Shown: positions 8,243 through 18,478 of the stretch, piece by piece
Position numbering within the stretch: the stretch's first letter is position 1
Layout: each line of letters starts with the position of its first letter
DNA from: Acetobacter sacchari
GTDB taxonomy: Bacteria > Pseudomonadota > Alphaproteobacteria > Acetobacterales > Acetobacteraceae
Assembly (NCBI RefSeq): GCF_017377715.1
Contig: NZ_JAFVMF010000018.1
Span: forward strand, 1 to 64,000
Direction of reading: 5' to 3'
DNA length: 64,000 nucleotides
The notes under the pieces: generated by a model
What the model was told of the DNA's origin: nothing
The model's input: the letters and a program-made list of their open reading frames with translations, nothing else
Database searches by the model: none
Made by a program: the position numbers and the translations under genes

Positions 8243-8609
8243 AACCGATCCACGCCGCCACACCCACAGCCATACACATGACCGTCTTCCGACTATAATT
8301 TCGGAACGTCATGACCACGCCGACAATGACAAGCAGGCTCAACACTGGCAGGGCCATCACCAGAACTTCGATCCCGGCCAAAATTGGAATGGCGCTATCC
8401 GGCGGATTGTCCCACAGAAAAATGCTGGCAAAGAACAAGGGAAACGACGCCAGAAGTCCGATAACCCCGAACGCCGTCAACACGACGAGCCCCACGATGG
8501 CGGCGGGCGAGGGACGACGGGGCGCAAGAGGCGCAGAACGTCGCGTTTCGGGAACGAACGGTCGGGGCGCCGTCAACCCGCGCCAGACGGATCGCAAATC
8601 GGGCTTCAC
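8199..8609 (-). CDS. Small membrane protein coupled to rlmH
   Basis: This protein of about 136 residues starts with GTG at 8609, overlapping the rlmH stop by four bases (GTGA), so translation is coupled. A basic, Pro-rich N-terminus (about 35 residues) is followed by three predicted membrane helices: AAIVGLVVLTAFGVIGLLAS, then IPILAGIEVLVMALPVLSLL and its continuation, then VGVAAWIGFTGILLFL. I do not recognise a family. The last 44 bases run antisense to the end of the LysR gene. It closes the minus-strand housekeeping block. Confidence 0.6.
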   Translation of the reverse strand: MKPDLRSVWRGLTAPRPFVPETRRSAPLAPRRPSPAAIVGLVVLTAFGVIGLLASFPLFFASIFLWDNPPDSAIPILAGIEVLVMALPVLSLLVIVGVVMTFRNYSRKTVMCMAVGVAAWIGFTGILLFLSPFWSA

Positions 8610-9073
8610 GCCCTGCGTCCGGGGCGCCCGGCCCTGTGATAGGGATGCCCCGCAGCGATGGCGCGCGCGCGATATAACTGCTCGGTCAGCATGATCCGGA
8701 CCAACATATGTGGCCACGTGAAGCGGCCGAAAGACAACAGCGCATCCGCCCGCGCTACGACAGGCGCGTCGAGTCCCTCGGCCCCTCCGATAAGAAAACA
8801 GAGAGGACGACCAAGCTGCAGCCATCCCGACAGCATATCCGAGAACGCTTCGCTGTCCGGCGTCTTGCCATCCTGATCCAGCGCGACGACGAACGCGCGG
8901 TCAGGCAACGCAGCAAGCAGCGCCTCGCCCTCACGCCGCTTGATTTCGCCCGGTGAGCCTTTTCCATCCGGCAGCTCAACAATATCCAGCGCCGGCGCCA
9001 GGCGCTTCAGGTATCGCTCCATGAGCGCCCTGTCGGCCGCGTCTTTCATGCGCCCGATAGCGATAAGCCGCAT
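8606..9073 (-). CDS. rlmH: 23S rRNA (pseudouridine1915-N3)-methyltransferase RlmH
   Basis: This 155-residue SPOUT methyltransferase modifies pseudouridine 1915 of 23S rRNA in the assembled ribosome, using S-adenosylmethionine. Signature segments are MRLIAIGRMKD at the start, LDQDGKTPDSEAF, the SAM-binding knot region FLIGGAEGLD and the C-terminal HMLVRIMLTEQLYRA ending in a YHR motif. Length equals the family norm. I start at the ATG at 9073, which gives the conserved N-terminus; the longer open frame is Arg-rich read-through. It follows rsfS by 65 bases. Confidence 0.95.
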   Translation of the reverse strand: MRLIAIGRMKDAADRALMERYLKRLAPALDIVELPDGKGSPGEIKRREGEALLAALPDRAFVVALDQDGKTPDSEAFSDMLSGWLQLGRPLCFLIGGAEGLDAPVVARADALLSFGRFTWPHMLVRIMLTEQLYRARAIAAGHPYHRAGRPGRRA

Positions 9074-9138
9074 CAAACTTTCCCCGCCACGCCGTCGCCG
9101 CTCCGCGCTCTTCGTCGCGCGCGATGGCCGACCCTCGC

Positions 9139-9606
9139 CTACAGCGTGGTGACGGCGCCGTCGTCCTGATCGTCCAGCTCCGCGCCCCACATGCGCTCAA
9201 GGCCGTAAAGCTCCCGCGCCTCGGCCTTGAAGAGATGAATAACGATGTCGCCCGCGTCGATCAGCACCCAGTCGGAGCCGTTCGCGCCCTCGACGAGAAT
9301 GCGCTTCAGCCCCGCCTCAGTCAGCTTGCGGTCGATATGCTGGGACATCGCGCTGATCTGACGGTCCGCAAGGCCGGTTGCGATCACCATACGATCGGCG
9401 AACGACGCGCGACCGGTCAGGTCGATGACCACGATATCCTCGCCCTTGTCGTCGTCGATACTGTCGACAATGACCTTCAGGTACCGCTCAAGATCTTCGA
9501 CGGGCGCGTGCGGTCTCTTCTTCGCATCCTTGCGCGGACCGGCTGCGGCCGCCTTCTTTCGGGGCGAGCCCGGCGCTTTGACTGCTTCCGCAAGGCGCGC
9601 GTCCAC
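9139..9606 (-). CDS. rsfS: Ribosomal silencing factor RsfS
   Basis: RsfS binds ribosomal protein L14 and blocks subunit joining in stationary phase. The domain is intact: DLERYLKVIVDSIDDDKGED, VVIDLTGRASFADRMVIATG, then a DWVLIDAGDIVIHLF segment and an acidic tail. The coordinates use the GTG at 9606 (155 residues), which has no ribosome binding site. The frame stays open upstream, and an AGGAG at 9711-9715 stands eight bases before an ATC codon at 9700-9702. That start would add 32 residues of Lys/Arg/Ala-rich extension. The true start may therefore be non-canonical. Confidence 0.9.
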   Translation of the reverse strand: MDARLAEAVKAPGSPRKKAAAAGPRKDAKKRPHAPVEDLERYLKVIVDSIDDDKGEDIVVIDLTGRASFADRMVIATGLADRQISAMSQHIDRKLTEAGLKRILVEGANGSDWVLIDAGDIVIHLFKAEARELYGLERMWGAELDDQDDGAVTTL

Positions 9607-9848
9607 CGGCTTCGCACTCGCTTTGGGCGCTCCCGTCTTTGCGGCGGGCTTTGCTGCAGTACGGCGTTTCGGCTCCGTATCAGCGGGAGGCTTCCTGGCG
9701 ATGACCGTATCTCCTGTCGGGCGGCGGCCCGTTTAAGGGCGTCTCTGGTAAGGCGTGAAACCGAAAAACGTCCACTGCATGCAGCCTGCTCGCCGCTCCG
9801 GCTCGTCCTGATCGCAGAATCTGCAGTCGGGACGGGGCGGGGCGACGA

Positions 9849-10499
9849 CTAGACCGACGCTCGCGATCGTCTCAGATCTGTTGCCGATATACCGTTTTGC
9901 TGGCCGGGAAGAAAAGCCCAGACTGGCGGGGTTTTTTCAGCCAGCGCCCTCACCTGCCCGGAGGGCAACCGATATCGGGACAAAACAGAAGCGGTTCGCC
10001 CGCGCAACGCCGCCACATTGCTGTGCGGACGCGGCGCCACGGCGATGGGAACGCTGCGCACGAACTCCCGCCACCGGCTCCAGCGGGGAAGCTCCGCAAA
10101 CACGTCGGCGCCCATAAGCCAGACGAAACGCACATGCGGAAACCGGATGCGAAGACGCCTGACGGTATCGAGCGCGTAGCGCGTTCCTAACCTCGCCTCG
10201 AGGGCAGTGGCGACGATTGCGGGCGAGTCGACCAGCGCCTGAGCCGAAGCAAGGCGCTCCGCCAGCGGCGCCATACCGCATGTCGGTTTCAGGGGGTTGC
10301 CCGGCGACACCATGAGCCAGACCTGATCAAGTCCGAGGACGCGGATCGCACGGTGCGCGATTTGCGCGTGCCCTTCATGGGCCGGATTAAACGAACCGCC
10401 CAGCAGCCCGACGCGAAGACGCCGCCCATCGCCCCAACGCGGCAATTGATCGACAGAAAAAGCCGAGGGAACCGGGGCGCTATCGTCCCCCGACCCCAC
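9849..10499 (-). CDS. nadD: Nicotinate-nucleotide adenylyltransferase NadD
   Basis: NadD joins ATP and nicotinate mononucleotide to make deamido-NAD in NAD synthesis. The HIGH-like nucleotidyltransferase signature is GLLGGSFNPAHEGHAQIA. WLMGADVFAELPRW and a C-terminal ISATDLR (usually ISST.IR) complete the family pattern. At 216 residues it has a variable N-terminal extension of about 27 residues before the core. The start is GTG at 10499, without a strong ribosome binding site; a start closer to the core is possible. It lies 26 bases after proA, so co-transcription is likely. Confidence 0.92.
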   Translation of the reverse strand: MGSGDDSAPVPSAFSVDQLPRWGDGRRLRVGLLGGSFNPAHEGHAQIAHRAIRVLGLDQVWLMVSPGNPLKPTCGMAPLAERLASAQALVDSPAIVATALEARLGTRYALDTVRRLRIRFPHVRFVWLMGADVFAELPRWSRWREFVRSVPIAVAPRPHSNVAALRGRTASVLSRYRLPSGQVRALAEKTPPVWAFLPGQQNGISATDLRRSRASV

Positions 10500-10525
10500 G
10501 CCAGCGCCGTTTACGCGCCGGTCTG

Positions 10526-11797
10526 TCAGGAACGAACCTGACCATTACCGATGACCTCGTATTTATAGGTCATCAACTGCTCCAGCCCGACCGGGCCGCG
10601 CGCATGGACGCGCCCGGTGGCGATGCCGATCTCGGCGCCGAAACCGAACTCCCCGCCGTCGCAGAACTGGGTGGAGGCGTTCCACATCACCACGGCGCTG
10701 TCGACGCCGTTCATGAACCGCATGGCCGCGGCCTCATCGGCCGTTACGATGGATTCCGTATGCGCGCTGCCATAATGGGCGATGTGATCCAACGCCGCGT
10801 CGACCCCGTCGACCACGGCGATGGACAGGATCGCTCCCAGCCATTCAGTGGCGAAATCCGCCTCGGACGCCGCTGGCAACATGGGCACGATCTCTCGCGC
10901 GCGGGCGTCAGCACGGAAATCACACCCAAGCGCCGAAAGGTCTTCGACAATCTGCGGCAGCAGCGACGGCGCGATGGCCGCGTCGATCAGGAGCGTCTCG
11001 GTCGAGCCGCAGATCCCGGTGCGACGCATCTTGGCGTTGGCGACAATCTTGCGCGCCATCTGCGACTCAGCGCCCGAGTGAATGTAGGTGTGACAGAGAC
11101 CTTCAGCATGTGCGAGCACCGGCACACGGGCTTCGTTCTGCACACGCTCGACGAGAGACTTGCCACCGCGCGGGATCAGCAGGTCTATCAGGCCCGCCGC
11201 GCTCATCATGTCGGCGACATGGCGACGGTCCGCGCTGGGTGCGACCTGCACCGCCGCTTCCGGCAATCCGGCGGCGCGCAGCCCCTCGACCATAGCGGCG
11301 TGAATCGCCTCGGCGCTGTAAAAACTCTCCGAACCGCCGCGCAGGATGATGGCGTTGCCCGATTTGATCGCAAGCCCTGCCGCGTCGGCGCCGACATTCG
11401 GACGGCTTTCATAAATGACGCCAATTACCCCGACGGGCGTCGCCACCCGACGAATCTTGAGGCCGTTGGGTCGCGTCCACTCGGCCAGCACGCGCCCGAG
11501 AGGGTCAGGCAGATCCGCCATGTCCTCCAGACCGCGCGCCATCGCCTCGATGCGCTCTTCGGTAAGGGTCAGACGATCACGAAAAGACTCCGTGCCGGAA
11601 TACGTCTCCAGATCCCGGGCATTGGCTGCAAGGATTTCGTCCTTGCGCTCGCGCAGCGCTGCGGAGGCCGCCCACAACGCCTTGTCGCGCACGGAAGTTG
11701 GGCTTTGCGCCAGGTCCCGGGCCGCGCGCCGCGCTTCGCGGGCCATCGCCGCGATCGCGTTCGTTTCGCTGGTCTCCGCCTTCATGCTGGCGCTCAT
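10526..11797 (-). CDS. proA: Gamma-glutamyl phosphate reductase ProA
   Basis: This 423-residue NADPH-dependent enzyme carries out the second step of proline synthesis, reducing gamma-glutamyl phosphate to the semialdehyde. It is an aldehyde-dehydrogenase-fold protein with the catalytic Cys in RRTGICGSTETLLID. Family segments PVGVIGVIYESRPNVGADAA, IPRGGKSL and HAEGLCHTYIH are present. The start at 11797 gives MSASMKAE; the internal ATG four codons later is an alternative. proB and obgE, often beside proA in related bacteria, are not here; ychF lies upstream instead. Confidence 0.95.
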   Translation of the reverse strand: MSASMKAETSETNAIAAMAREARRAARDLAQSPTSVRDKALWAASAALRERKDEILAANARDLETYSGTESFRDRLTLTEERIEAMARGLEDMADLPDPLGRVLAEWTRPNGLKIRRVATPVGVIGVIYESRPNVGADAAGLAIKSGNAIILRGGSESFYSAEAIHAAMVEGLRAAGLPEAAVQVAPSADRRHVADMMSAAGLIDLLIPRGGKSLVERVQNEARVPVLAHAEGLCHTYIHSGAESQMARKIVANAKMRRTGICGSTETLLIDAAIAPSLLPQIVEDLSALGCDFRADARAREIVPMLPAASEADFATEWLGAILSIAVVDGVDAALDHIAHYGSAHTESIVTADEAAAMRFMNGVDSAVVMWNASTQFCDGGEFGFGAEIGIATGRVHARGPVGLEQLMTYKYEVIGNGQVRS

Positions 11798-11889
11798 CCC
11801 GGTAACCCCATCCTTCCCTGACTTTCGGCGCGCATCGCGCCCACATCTTCAATGCGCACCCGGTGACAGGGGGCGCGTTCGACAAACTC

Positions 11890-12984
11890 TTAAACGTTGA
11901 AGCGGAACAGCAGCACGTCTCCGTCCTGCACCACATAGTCGCGGCCTTCGATGCGCATCTTGCCCGCTTCCTTGGCCCCTGCCTCACCGTTGTATTTCAC
12001 ATAGTCGTCATAGGCCACTGTCTCGCACGCAATGAAGCCGCGCTCGAAATCGTTGTGGATGACGGCGGCGGCCTGAGGCGCCTTTGTGCCCGCAGTGATC
12101 GTCCAGGCCCTCGTTTCCTTTGGGCCGACCGTAAAATACGTGCGAAGGCCGAGCAGGCCGTAGCCCGCCGCGATCACGCGGTCGAGCCCGCTGTCGCTCA
12201 GGCCGAGGCCATCGAGGAACTCCTTGCGGTCCTCCTCCCCAAGCTGGCTGACCTCCGCCTCGATGGCGGCGGAGACGATTACACAGGCCGCACCCTCGGC
12301 CGCCGCCCGCGCCTGCACCGCAGCAGAAAACGCATTGCCTGTCGCGGCTGACGCTTCCTCGACATTGCAGACATAAAGAACCGGCTTGGTGGTCATCAGC
12401 TGCAACCGTGACGCAGCGGCTTCCTGCCCCGCCGGGATCGCGGTGCGCGCAGGGCGACCTTCGCGCAGAACCTCGATCATCGGCTCCATCAGCGCGACCT
12501 GCGTCTGAGCCTCCCGATCGTTGCCGCGCGCCTTCTTCTGCAGGGCGACAATGCGCTTCTCCAGCGAGTCGAGGTCCGCCAGCATCAGTTCGGTCTCGAT
12601 GATCTCAGCGTCGCGGACCGGATCGACTCCGCCCTCCACGTGCGTCACGTCATCATCCTCGAAGCAACGCAGAACGTGAATGATCGCGTCGACTTCACGA
12701 ATATTGGCGAGGAACTGGTTGCCCAGGCCTTCACCGCGCGAGGCGCCGCGCACAAGACCCGCGATGTCGACGAACTCAAGACTGGTCGGCAGGATTTTCT
12801 GCGATTTGCCGATCTTCGCCAGCGCGTCCAGACGTGGATCCGGCACTGCGACGCGACCAACATTGGGTTCGATCGTGCAAAACGGATAATTTGCCGCCTG
12901 AGCTGACGCCGTCGCCGTCAAAGCGTTGAAAAGCGTGGACTTGCCGACATTGGGCAGCCCGACGATACCGCAGTTGAAGCCCAT
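11890..12984 (-). CDS. ychF: Ribosome-associated ATPase/GTPase YchF
   Basis: This 364-residue Obg-family P-loop protein binds ribosomes and, in characterised members, prefers ATP. G1 is [14 protein letters not shown] near the start, G3 is [16 protein letters not shown], and a coiled-coil insertion (around residues 130-170, [21 protein letters not shown]) separates the G domain halves. The C-terminal TGS domain covers [17 protein letters not shown] to the end. The ATG overlaps the pth stop by one base (TGATG), so the genes are coupled. Length equals the family norm. Confidence 0.95.
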   Translation of the reverse strand: MGFNCGIVGLPNVGKSTLFNALTATASAQAANYPFCTIEPNVGRVAVPDPRLDALAKIGKSQKILPTSLEFVDIAGLVRGASRGEGLGNQFLANIREVDAIIHVLRCFEDDDVTHVEGGVDPVRDAEIIETELMLADLDSLEKRIVALQKKARGNDREAQTQVALMEPMIEVLREGRPARTAIPAGQEAAASRLQLMTTKPVLYVCNVEEASAATGNAFSAAVQARAAAEGAACVIVSAAIEAEVSQLGEEDRKEFLDGLGLSDSGLDRVIAAGYGLLGLRTYFTVGPKETRAWTITAGTKAPQAAAVIHNDFERGFIACETVAYDDYVKYNGEAGAKEAGKMRIEGRDYVVQDGDVLLFRFNV

Positions 12985-13673
12985 CAGTCCCTCATTCCTG
13001 TCTTGCGCGCCTGGTCTTGCCCCGGCTCCGCCTTGCCCCGATTTATCGGGCCTTGTTTCGTCTTACCGGACTCCACCGGATCATCCGCCTTGCCACCTGT
13101 CAGCAACGCGACCTTCGTCATGAACTGCTCCGGCTCGCCTCCCGCCAGAAATGGCGCGGCGTCCGCCACAGCCTCGAGAAGCGCCGCGAGCGCAGGCTGC
13201 TCGGCTTTCGCGAAATCGCCAAGCACCCAGCCATGAACACGCTCCTTAGAACCGGGATGGCCGATTCCAAGACGCACGCGCCAGTAATCGGGCACGCCAA
13301 GCTGTCGGTCGGTCGAACGCAGGCCGTTGTGCCCCGCCGCGCCGCCGCCACGCTTCACACGCACCTTGCCCGGCGCGAGATCAAGTTCGTCATGAAAAAC
13401 GGATATCGCGTCGGGAGCGATCTTATAAAACGTGGCGGCTTCCCGCACGCTGTCGCCGGACGCGTTCATATAGGTCATCGGCTTGAGCAACAGCACTTTG
13501 GCGTCGCCTACGCGGCCCTCCGCGACTTCGCCACGAAACCGCTTCCGCCACGGGGAGAACCCGAAGCGCGAGGCGATCTCGTCGACGGCCATGAAGCCGA
13601 TGTTATGGCGTTGGCGGCTCATGGATGGTTCGGGGTTGCCGAGTCCTACCCAGAGCTGAATCGCCGGCAGCAT
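12984..13673 (-). CDS. pth: Peptidyl-tRNA hydrolase Pth
   Basis: Pth releases tRNA from prematurely dropped peptidyl-tRNA. Active-site elements are visible: the catalytic His in [13 protein letters not shown], Asn in MTYMNASG, Asp in VFHDELDL, and [12 protein letters not shown]. At 229 residues it is longer than the usual 190. The extra 35 residues form a charged, Lys/Gly-rich C-terminal tail ([20 protein letters not shown]), common in relatives and likely disordered. The gene lies between rplY and ychF, a frequent alphaproteobacterial order, and overlaps ychF by one base. Confidence 0.95.
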   Translation of the reverse strand: MLPAIQLWVGLGNPEPSMSRQRHNIGFMAVDEIASRFGFSPWRKRFRGEVAEGRVGDAKVLLLKPMTYMNASGDSVREAATFYKIAPDAISVFHDELDLAPGKVRVKRGGGAAGHNGLRSTDRQLGVPDYWRVRLGIGHPGSKERVHGWVLGDFAKAEQPALAALLEAVADAAPFLAGGEPEQFMTKVALLTGGKADDPVESGKTKQGPINRGKAEPGQDQARKTGMRD

Positions 13674-13798
13674 GTTTTTTGTCCCGAAACCGGAGGCGGC
13701 TCGCCGCCCGAGGTTCGCGGGCCTCCCTGGAGCGAAGCACGATCGACCCTAAATAGCACGACCACGCAAAAACGCTCTTGCAACAACAACCTGAAGCA

Positions 13799-13824
13799 GT
13801 TGCGACTGGCGATCCAGTCGCAAC
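13799..13824 (-). terminator. Perfect hairpin after rplY
   Basis: GTTGCGACTGG pairs perfectly with CCAGTCGCAAC across a 4-nt loop, 18 bases beyond the rplY stop on the minus strand. No uninterrupted T run follows, only TTGTTGTTG further on. It is probably a transcript-end or processing element separating rplY from pth. Confidence 0.6.
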
Positions 13825-13841
13825 ACGCCTCAGATCTTCGC

Positions 13842-14441
13842 TCAGGCCTCGGCGGCCGCAGACTCTTCCGCGTCAACCGTCGGCGCAGCGACGGTCGCGA
13901 TGACGAAGTTCGGCAGCTGCAGGACCGGCGTGACGCCCTCCGTGCCCTTCAGATCGTCCCAGCGCACGTTGTCGTGGATGTCCAGCGCCGAGATGTCGAC
14001 GGTGAACGCCTCCGGGATGTTCTCCGGATCGGCGTAGACTTCGACAGTGTGACGCACGACGTTCAACACGCCGCCGCGCTTCACGCCCGGAGCCTTGTCT
14101 TCGCCCGTGATGTGCACGACCACTTCCACATGCACCTTTTCGCCAGCGGCGAGGCGCTGGAAGTCCACATGCAGCGGCGCGTCGGTGACCGGGTGGAACT
14201 GGATGTCGCGCATAAGCCCGCGCTCCGTCACATCCCCGGCCTTGATTTCATACAGACGCGAACGCCAGCCAGCCTTGTTCAGCTCGCGCATAATGATGCG
14301 CGGATCGATGGCGATAAGGGTCGCCTCTTTCTTCGCGCCATACACAACGGCGGGCACCAGCCCGGCGCGCCTCGTCGCGCGCGCCGCCCCCTTACCAGCC
14401 TCCGCGCGCGTCGAAGCCTCGATTGTCGTCAATTTAGCCAC
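13842..14441 (-). CDS. rplY: 50S ribosomal protein L25 (CTC-type)
   Basis: This 199-residue long-form L25 binds 5S rRNA. The N-terminal L25 domain ([31 protein letters not shown]) is followed by the CTC-type beta domain ([20 protein letters not shown] through [19 protein letters not shown]). It ends in an acidic Ala/Glu tail. The start is GTG at 14441 with GGGAG seven bases upstream, giving [10 protein letters not shown]. The frame is open further upstream, but that extension does not resemble the family. It is the first gene of the housekeeping block in transcription order. Confidence 0.95.
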   Translation of the reverse strand: MAKLTTIEASTRAEAGKGAARATRRAGLVPAVVYGAKKEATLIAIDPRIIMRELNKAGWRSRLYEIKAGDVTERGLMRDIQFHPVTDAPLHVDFQRLAAGEKVHVEVVVHITGEDKAPGVKRGGVLNVVRHTVEVYADPENIPEAFTVDISALDIHDNVRWDDLKGTEGVTPVLQLPNFVIATVAAPTVDAEESAAAEA

Positions 14442-14603
14442 TTTAAGCTCCCGAATACGAAAACACGCCAGCCTCCAGGGGTGCCGACGCGAGGCGGGTC
14501 GTGTAGCGGAAAAGCCGAGCAGAAGCAATCACGCCGTGACGCAGCCTCCTGCGGCACCGGTTCTCCTCAGCTCTCGTCTGACGTCAACCAGTTTGAAGCA
14601 ACG

Positions 14604-15020
14604 TCAGTATCCGCCGCCGTAACTCTGGTAGCCGGACGGATAACCAGCATTCGAATATCCTTGAGGGTAGCCATACCCTCCGTAACCTTGAGGATAGCCG
14701 CCCTGTTGCTGAGGATATGAGCCATATTGCTGATTGGGCTGGTAATAGCCCGGTTGAGACTGTGGATAGCCGCGATAGCCGGAAGCACGTGCAGGCGTCG
14801 TCAACGCGCCCGTTCCGGCGCCAAGAACGCCGCCAGCCAGCGCCCCTATGGCGGCGCCCCGTCCTCCGCCAGCCAGCGCTCCGATCGCGGCGCCCGCGCC
14901 GCCGCCAAGCAGCCCGCCGCCAAGGGCCCGCTGTCCCGGATTGTACGGATCGGTGCAGCCCGCGAGCAACGTGATCAGCCCGATCCCTCCAATCAGCGAC
15001 GCATTTTGCAGTAACTTCAT
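14604..15020 (-). CDS. Glycine-zipper lipoprotein with Tyr/Gln/Gly-rich tail
   Basis: This protein of about 138 residues is a predicted lipoprotein: hydrophobic signal and lipobox LLAGC near residue 20, followed by TDPYNPG. Glycine-zipper repeats follow (GAGAAIGALAGGGRGAAIGA), as in the rickettsial 17-kDa antigen and OmpA-linked lipoproteins. The last 60 residues are a low-complexity Tyr/Gln/Gly/Pro tail with GYPQGYGGY-type repeats. It is probably anchored in the outer membrane. AGGTG stands before the ATG at 15020. It is a paralogue of the adjacent upstream gene, which shares the zipper but lacks the tail. Confidence 0.75.
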   Translation of the reverse strand: MKLLQNASLIGGIGLITLLAGCTDPYNPGQRALGGGLLGGGAGAAIGALAGGGRGAAIGALAGGVLGAGTGALTTPARASGYRGYPQSQPGYYQPNQQYGSYPQQQGGYPQGYGGYGYPQGYSNAGYPSGYQSYGGGY

Positions 15021-15227
15021 GATCAATCACCTGAATGAGATCGAGAAAAACGTCTGGCCGCCCCATCGTCCGGAAAGCAGCGACCAGTCGCTCCGGCGCC
15101 ACGGACCGCATCTCTTACAAATCGATATACGGGACCACCGTTTTGCTCGACTCCACCAAAGCCCGCATCGAATCAAACCTGACAGAGCGCGTGGATGGAG
15201 CCGAGGTTACCTTATACTAAATGTGGA

Positions 15228-15533
15228 TCAGTACCCGTTGCGATAGTTTGAGTTCGGTCGGCTCGGCGTCGTCGCAGCGCCGCCAGCCGCGCCCACGGCG
15301 CCGCCAGCCAGCGCGCCGATCGCAGCCCCACGGCCACCGCCCGCAATCGCACCGATCGCAGCCCCGCCGCCAGCTCCGATAAGCGCCCCGGACCCTGCGC
15401 GGGCGCCCGGATCATACGGATCGCCGCAACCCGCCAGAAGCGCGGTGGAGACCAGACCGACCGCGAGCAGAGGGCGCGCGTGGCGCGCCAATTTCGATCC
15501 GGTTGACGTTTCTGTTTTGTTCGTAATCATCAT
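15228..15533 (-). CDS. Glycine-zipper lipoprotein, short paralogue
   Basis: This protein of about 101 residues has a basic N-terminus, a hydrophobic signal and lipobox LLAGC, then GDPYDPGARAGSGALIGAG and the segment GGGRGAAIGALAGG, shared exactly with the neighbouring paralogue. It stops soon after TTPSRPNSNYRNGY, where the neighbour continues into its Tyr/Gln-rich tail. AGAGAG lies before the ATG at 15533. Gene duplication is the simplest explanation. It is probably an envelope lipoprotein; no enzymatic motif is present. Confidence 0.75.
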   Translation of the reverse strand: MMITNKTETSTGSKLARHARPLLAVGLVSTALLAGCGDPYDPGARAGSGALIGAGGGAAIGAIAGGGRGAAIGALAGGAVGAAGGAATTPSRPNSNYRNGY

Positions 15534-15981
15534 GCAATCTCTCTTTTTATTTAGAACTGACCCCGCCACTTCAATGACCTCAAAAGAACCTCGAAGGTCG
15601 GCGTCATTACGGAGCTATGTATCCGGCAAGCATAGAAACGGTTTTCGAAGTCCTCGGTTCTCTGGTGGCGGCGTCACGACGCCACGAATGCTGTCCGGCC
15701 ACTCAACTCCGGTTCCGGCGAGAAGAATCACCCTCGATCCGCGCCGCCTCAAGGCGGGCTGATGGCCGAAATGTGGCGGGCGTTCACGAATTATCTCTCC
15801 TGCGCGCGATTCTCTCCTTAGGCCCTTGCGGCCCGGAGGCTGCGTCGCTAAGCCCTCGGACCACCCCTGCGGACCGGACCGAATGATCAATCGCTGCGTC
15901 CGGCAGGGCCATGCGATCGAAACGCGCTGTTTTTGCGCGCCCTAAATCTTGCGCGCTCGTCACGCTGGCCAGGAGTTGTGA
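15534..15981. other. Divergent intergenic region before mreB
   Basis: I see no gene. It must hold the promoters of the minus-strand lipoprotein gene (an AT-rich stretch lies just before 15533) and of the mreB block. Near mreB, GCGCGC-rich short repeats at about 15921-15955 can form small hairpins. AGGAG stands seven bases before the mreB ATG. Confidence 0.4.
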
Positions 15982-17028
<1,047 letters not shown>

Positions 17029-17275
17029 CGAAAAATAGTCATGCATCCTCGGCGTCTACCTGTCAGTATGACGCCTTGGTTCGCGGTTTCGACACAGTCG
17101 ACATGAACGCGAATACAGGGAGGCTGCATGAAATCTTCACCCGCAGGCGTGAGGACGATGCAATGAGGCTGGGCTGGCGCCCTGGGACGATGGAGACGAC
17201 GCTGAACCTCCTCCGCCTGATTTCCGAAACGGCGCTCGCTACTCGCGACCTCCGGGTGGGGGAGCGCCCGGCGCC

Positions 17276-18466
17276 ATGATTCCGGTTTCCATTCAAGCTC
17301 GCCAGGCCCTCGACAAACTTCTCCTGCCGTTCATGCTGCTTATTGCCGTCGGCGTCATCCTGCTGGGTCAGGCGGATCGAAACCTTACACATGCGGCCCG
17401 CATGCTGGTCGCGGACGTGCTGTCCCCGATCTGGTCGCTGATCGCTGAACCGGGTGAACGGGTCGCCGCAGCGGTGGCCGAAATACGCGGCATCAACCAT
17501 CTGGCGGAAGAAAACGCCAGTTTGCGTGCAGAGAACGAGACTCTCCGGGGCTGGTATGACGTCGCCGTGTCGCTGACCCAGGAAAACCAGACTCTGAAAA
17601 ACAATCTGCGCTGGATGCCGGACCCCGTCCCGTCTTTCGTGACCGGACGCGTTATCGCTGACGCTGGCGGGTTGTATTCGCATGCTGTGCTGATCGGCGC
17701 AGGACCACAGAGCGGCGTGCGTGTCGGTAATGTAGCGCTCGCTGCGGATGGATTTGCCGGGCGCGTGACTGAAACGGGACAACGTTCCGCCCGTATCCTG
17801 CTGATCAACGATCTGTCGAGTCGCATCCCCGTAACGCTGGAAGCCAGCCATGGCTCCGCTATAATGACGGGAGACAACTCTTCATCACCGCGATTGATGT
17901 ATTACGCTCAGGACAACCACCCGATTGAAGGCGAGCGCGTCGTCACCAGCGGTCAGGCTAACCTGTTGCCCGCCGGTCTGCCGATTGGCGTCGTTCACTA
18001 CGCTCGAGCAGGCCAGCCTGTGGTCACGCCGTATGCACGGCTGGATCACCTGAGCATTCTGCGTATTTTCGACTTCGAAGTCGCCTCGATCGACGCACCC
18101 GACGCGCCCGGTCGGGTGCCACTGGCACCGTTGCATGCGGGCGCCGGTCCGAACGGCGCCCTTCCCGGCACAAGCGCAAGAGATGGGGACAGTGGCGACG
18201 GGACCACGTTAAGTGGAGCGACCCTTGGCGGCGTCATTGGCATCCGACCGCACGAGCGGGACGAAAAGTCGATGTCGAAGGCGAGCAATCAGACCGACAA
18301 TACCGATGAAACGCAGGATAGCGACGACACGGCGCACGCACGGCAGGGAGCGACGCCGGATGCACAGGCCCCAGACGCGCCGAACGCAGACCCGTCCCTT
18401 TCCGGACGCAAAAAGGCGCAAAGCCCGAGTCCAGCCTACCCGCCGCCATTTACGGAACGCGGATGA
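17276..18466 (+). CDS. mreC: Rod shape-determining protein MreC
   Basis: This 396-residue inner-membrane protein has one membrane segment (about residues 16-33, LPFMLLIAVGVILLG). A periplasmic coiled coil follows (about 75-110, NHLAEENASLRAENETLR), then the MreC beta domain (GRVIADAGGLYSHAVLIGAG through the VVTSGQANLLPAGLPIG segment). It contacts PBP2 and activates elongation. The last 120 residues are a Ser/Asp/Pro-rich, probably disordered extension, making the protein longer than most MreC. The ATG at 17276 overlaps the stop of a small upstream open frame. Confidence 0.93.
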   Translation: MIPVSIQARQALDKLLLPFMLLIAVGVILLGQADRNLTHAARMLVADVLSPIWSLIAEPGERVAAAVAEIRGINHLAEENASLRAENETLRGWYDVAVSLTQENQTLKNNLRWMPDPVPSFVTGRVIADAGGLYSHAVLIGAGPQSGVRVGNVALAADGFAGRVTETGQRSARILLINDLSSRIPVTLEASHGSAIMTGDNSSSPRLMYYAQDNHPIEGERVVTSGQANLLPAGLPIGVVHYARAGQPVVTPYARLDHLSILRIFDFEVASIDAPDAPGRVPLAPLHAGAGPNGALPGTSARDGDSGDGTTLSGATLGGVIGIRPHERDEKSMSKASNQTDNTDETQDSDDTAHARQGATPDAQAPDAPNADPSLSGRKKAQSPSPAYPPPFTERG

Positions 18467-18478
18467 GAGATCGCTGTG

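Noticed and set aside
10604-11821. 405-codon plus-strand open frame
   Set aside because: It is antisense to proA, whose motifs are unmistakable; the translation is rich in Arg and His as expected from a GC-rich shadow.
13017-14720. 567-codon plus-strand open frame
   Set aside because: It runs antisense through pth and rplY, both clearly real, and has no domain of its own.
17076-17279. 67-codon open frame ending in an ATGA overlap with mreC
   Set aside because: The overlap is suggestive, but there is no ribosome binding site at the TTG or the internal ATG, and no family resemblance; probably chance.
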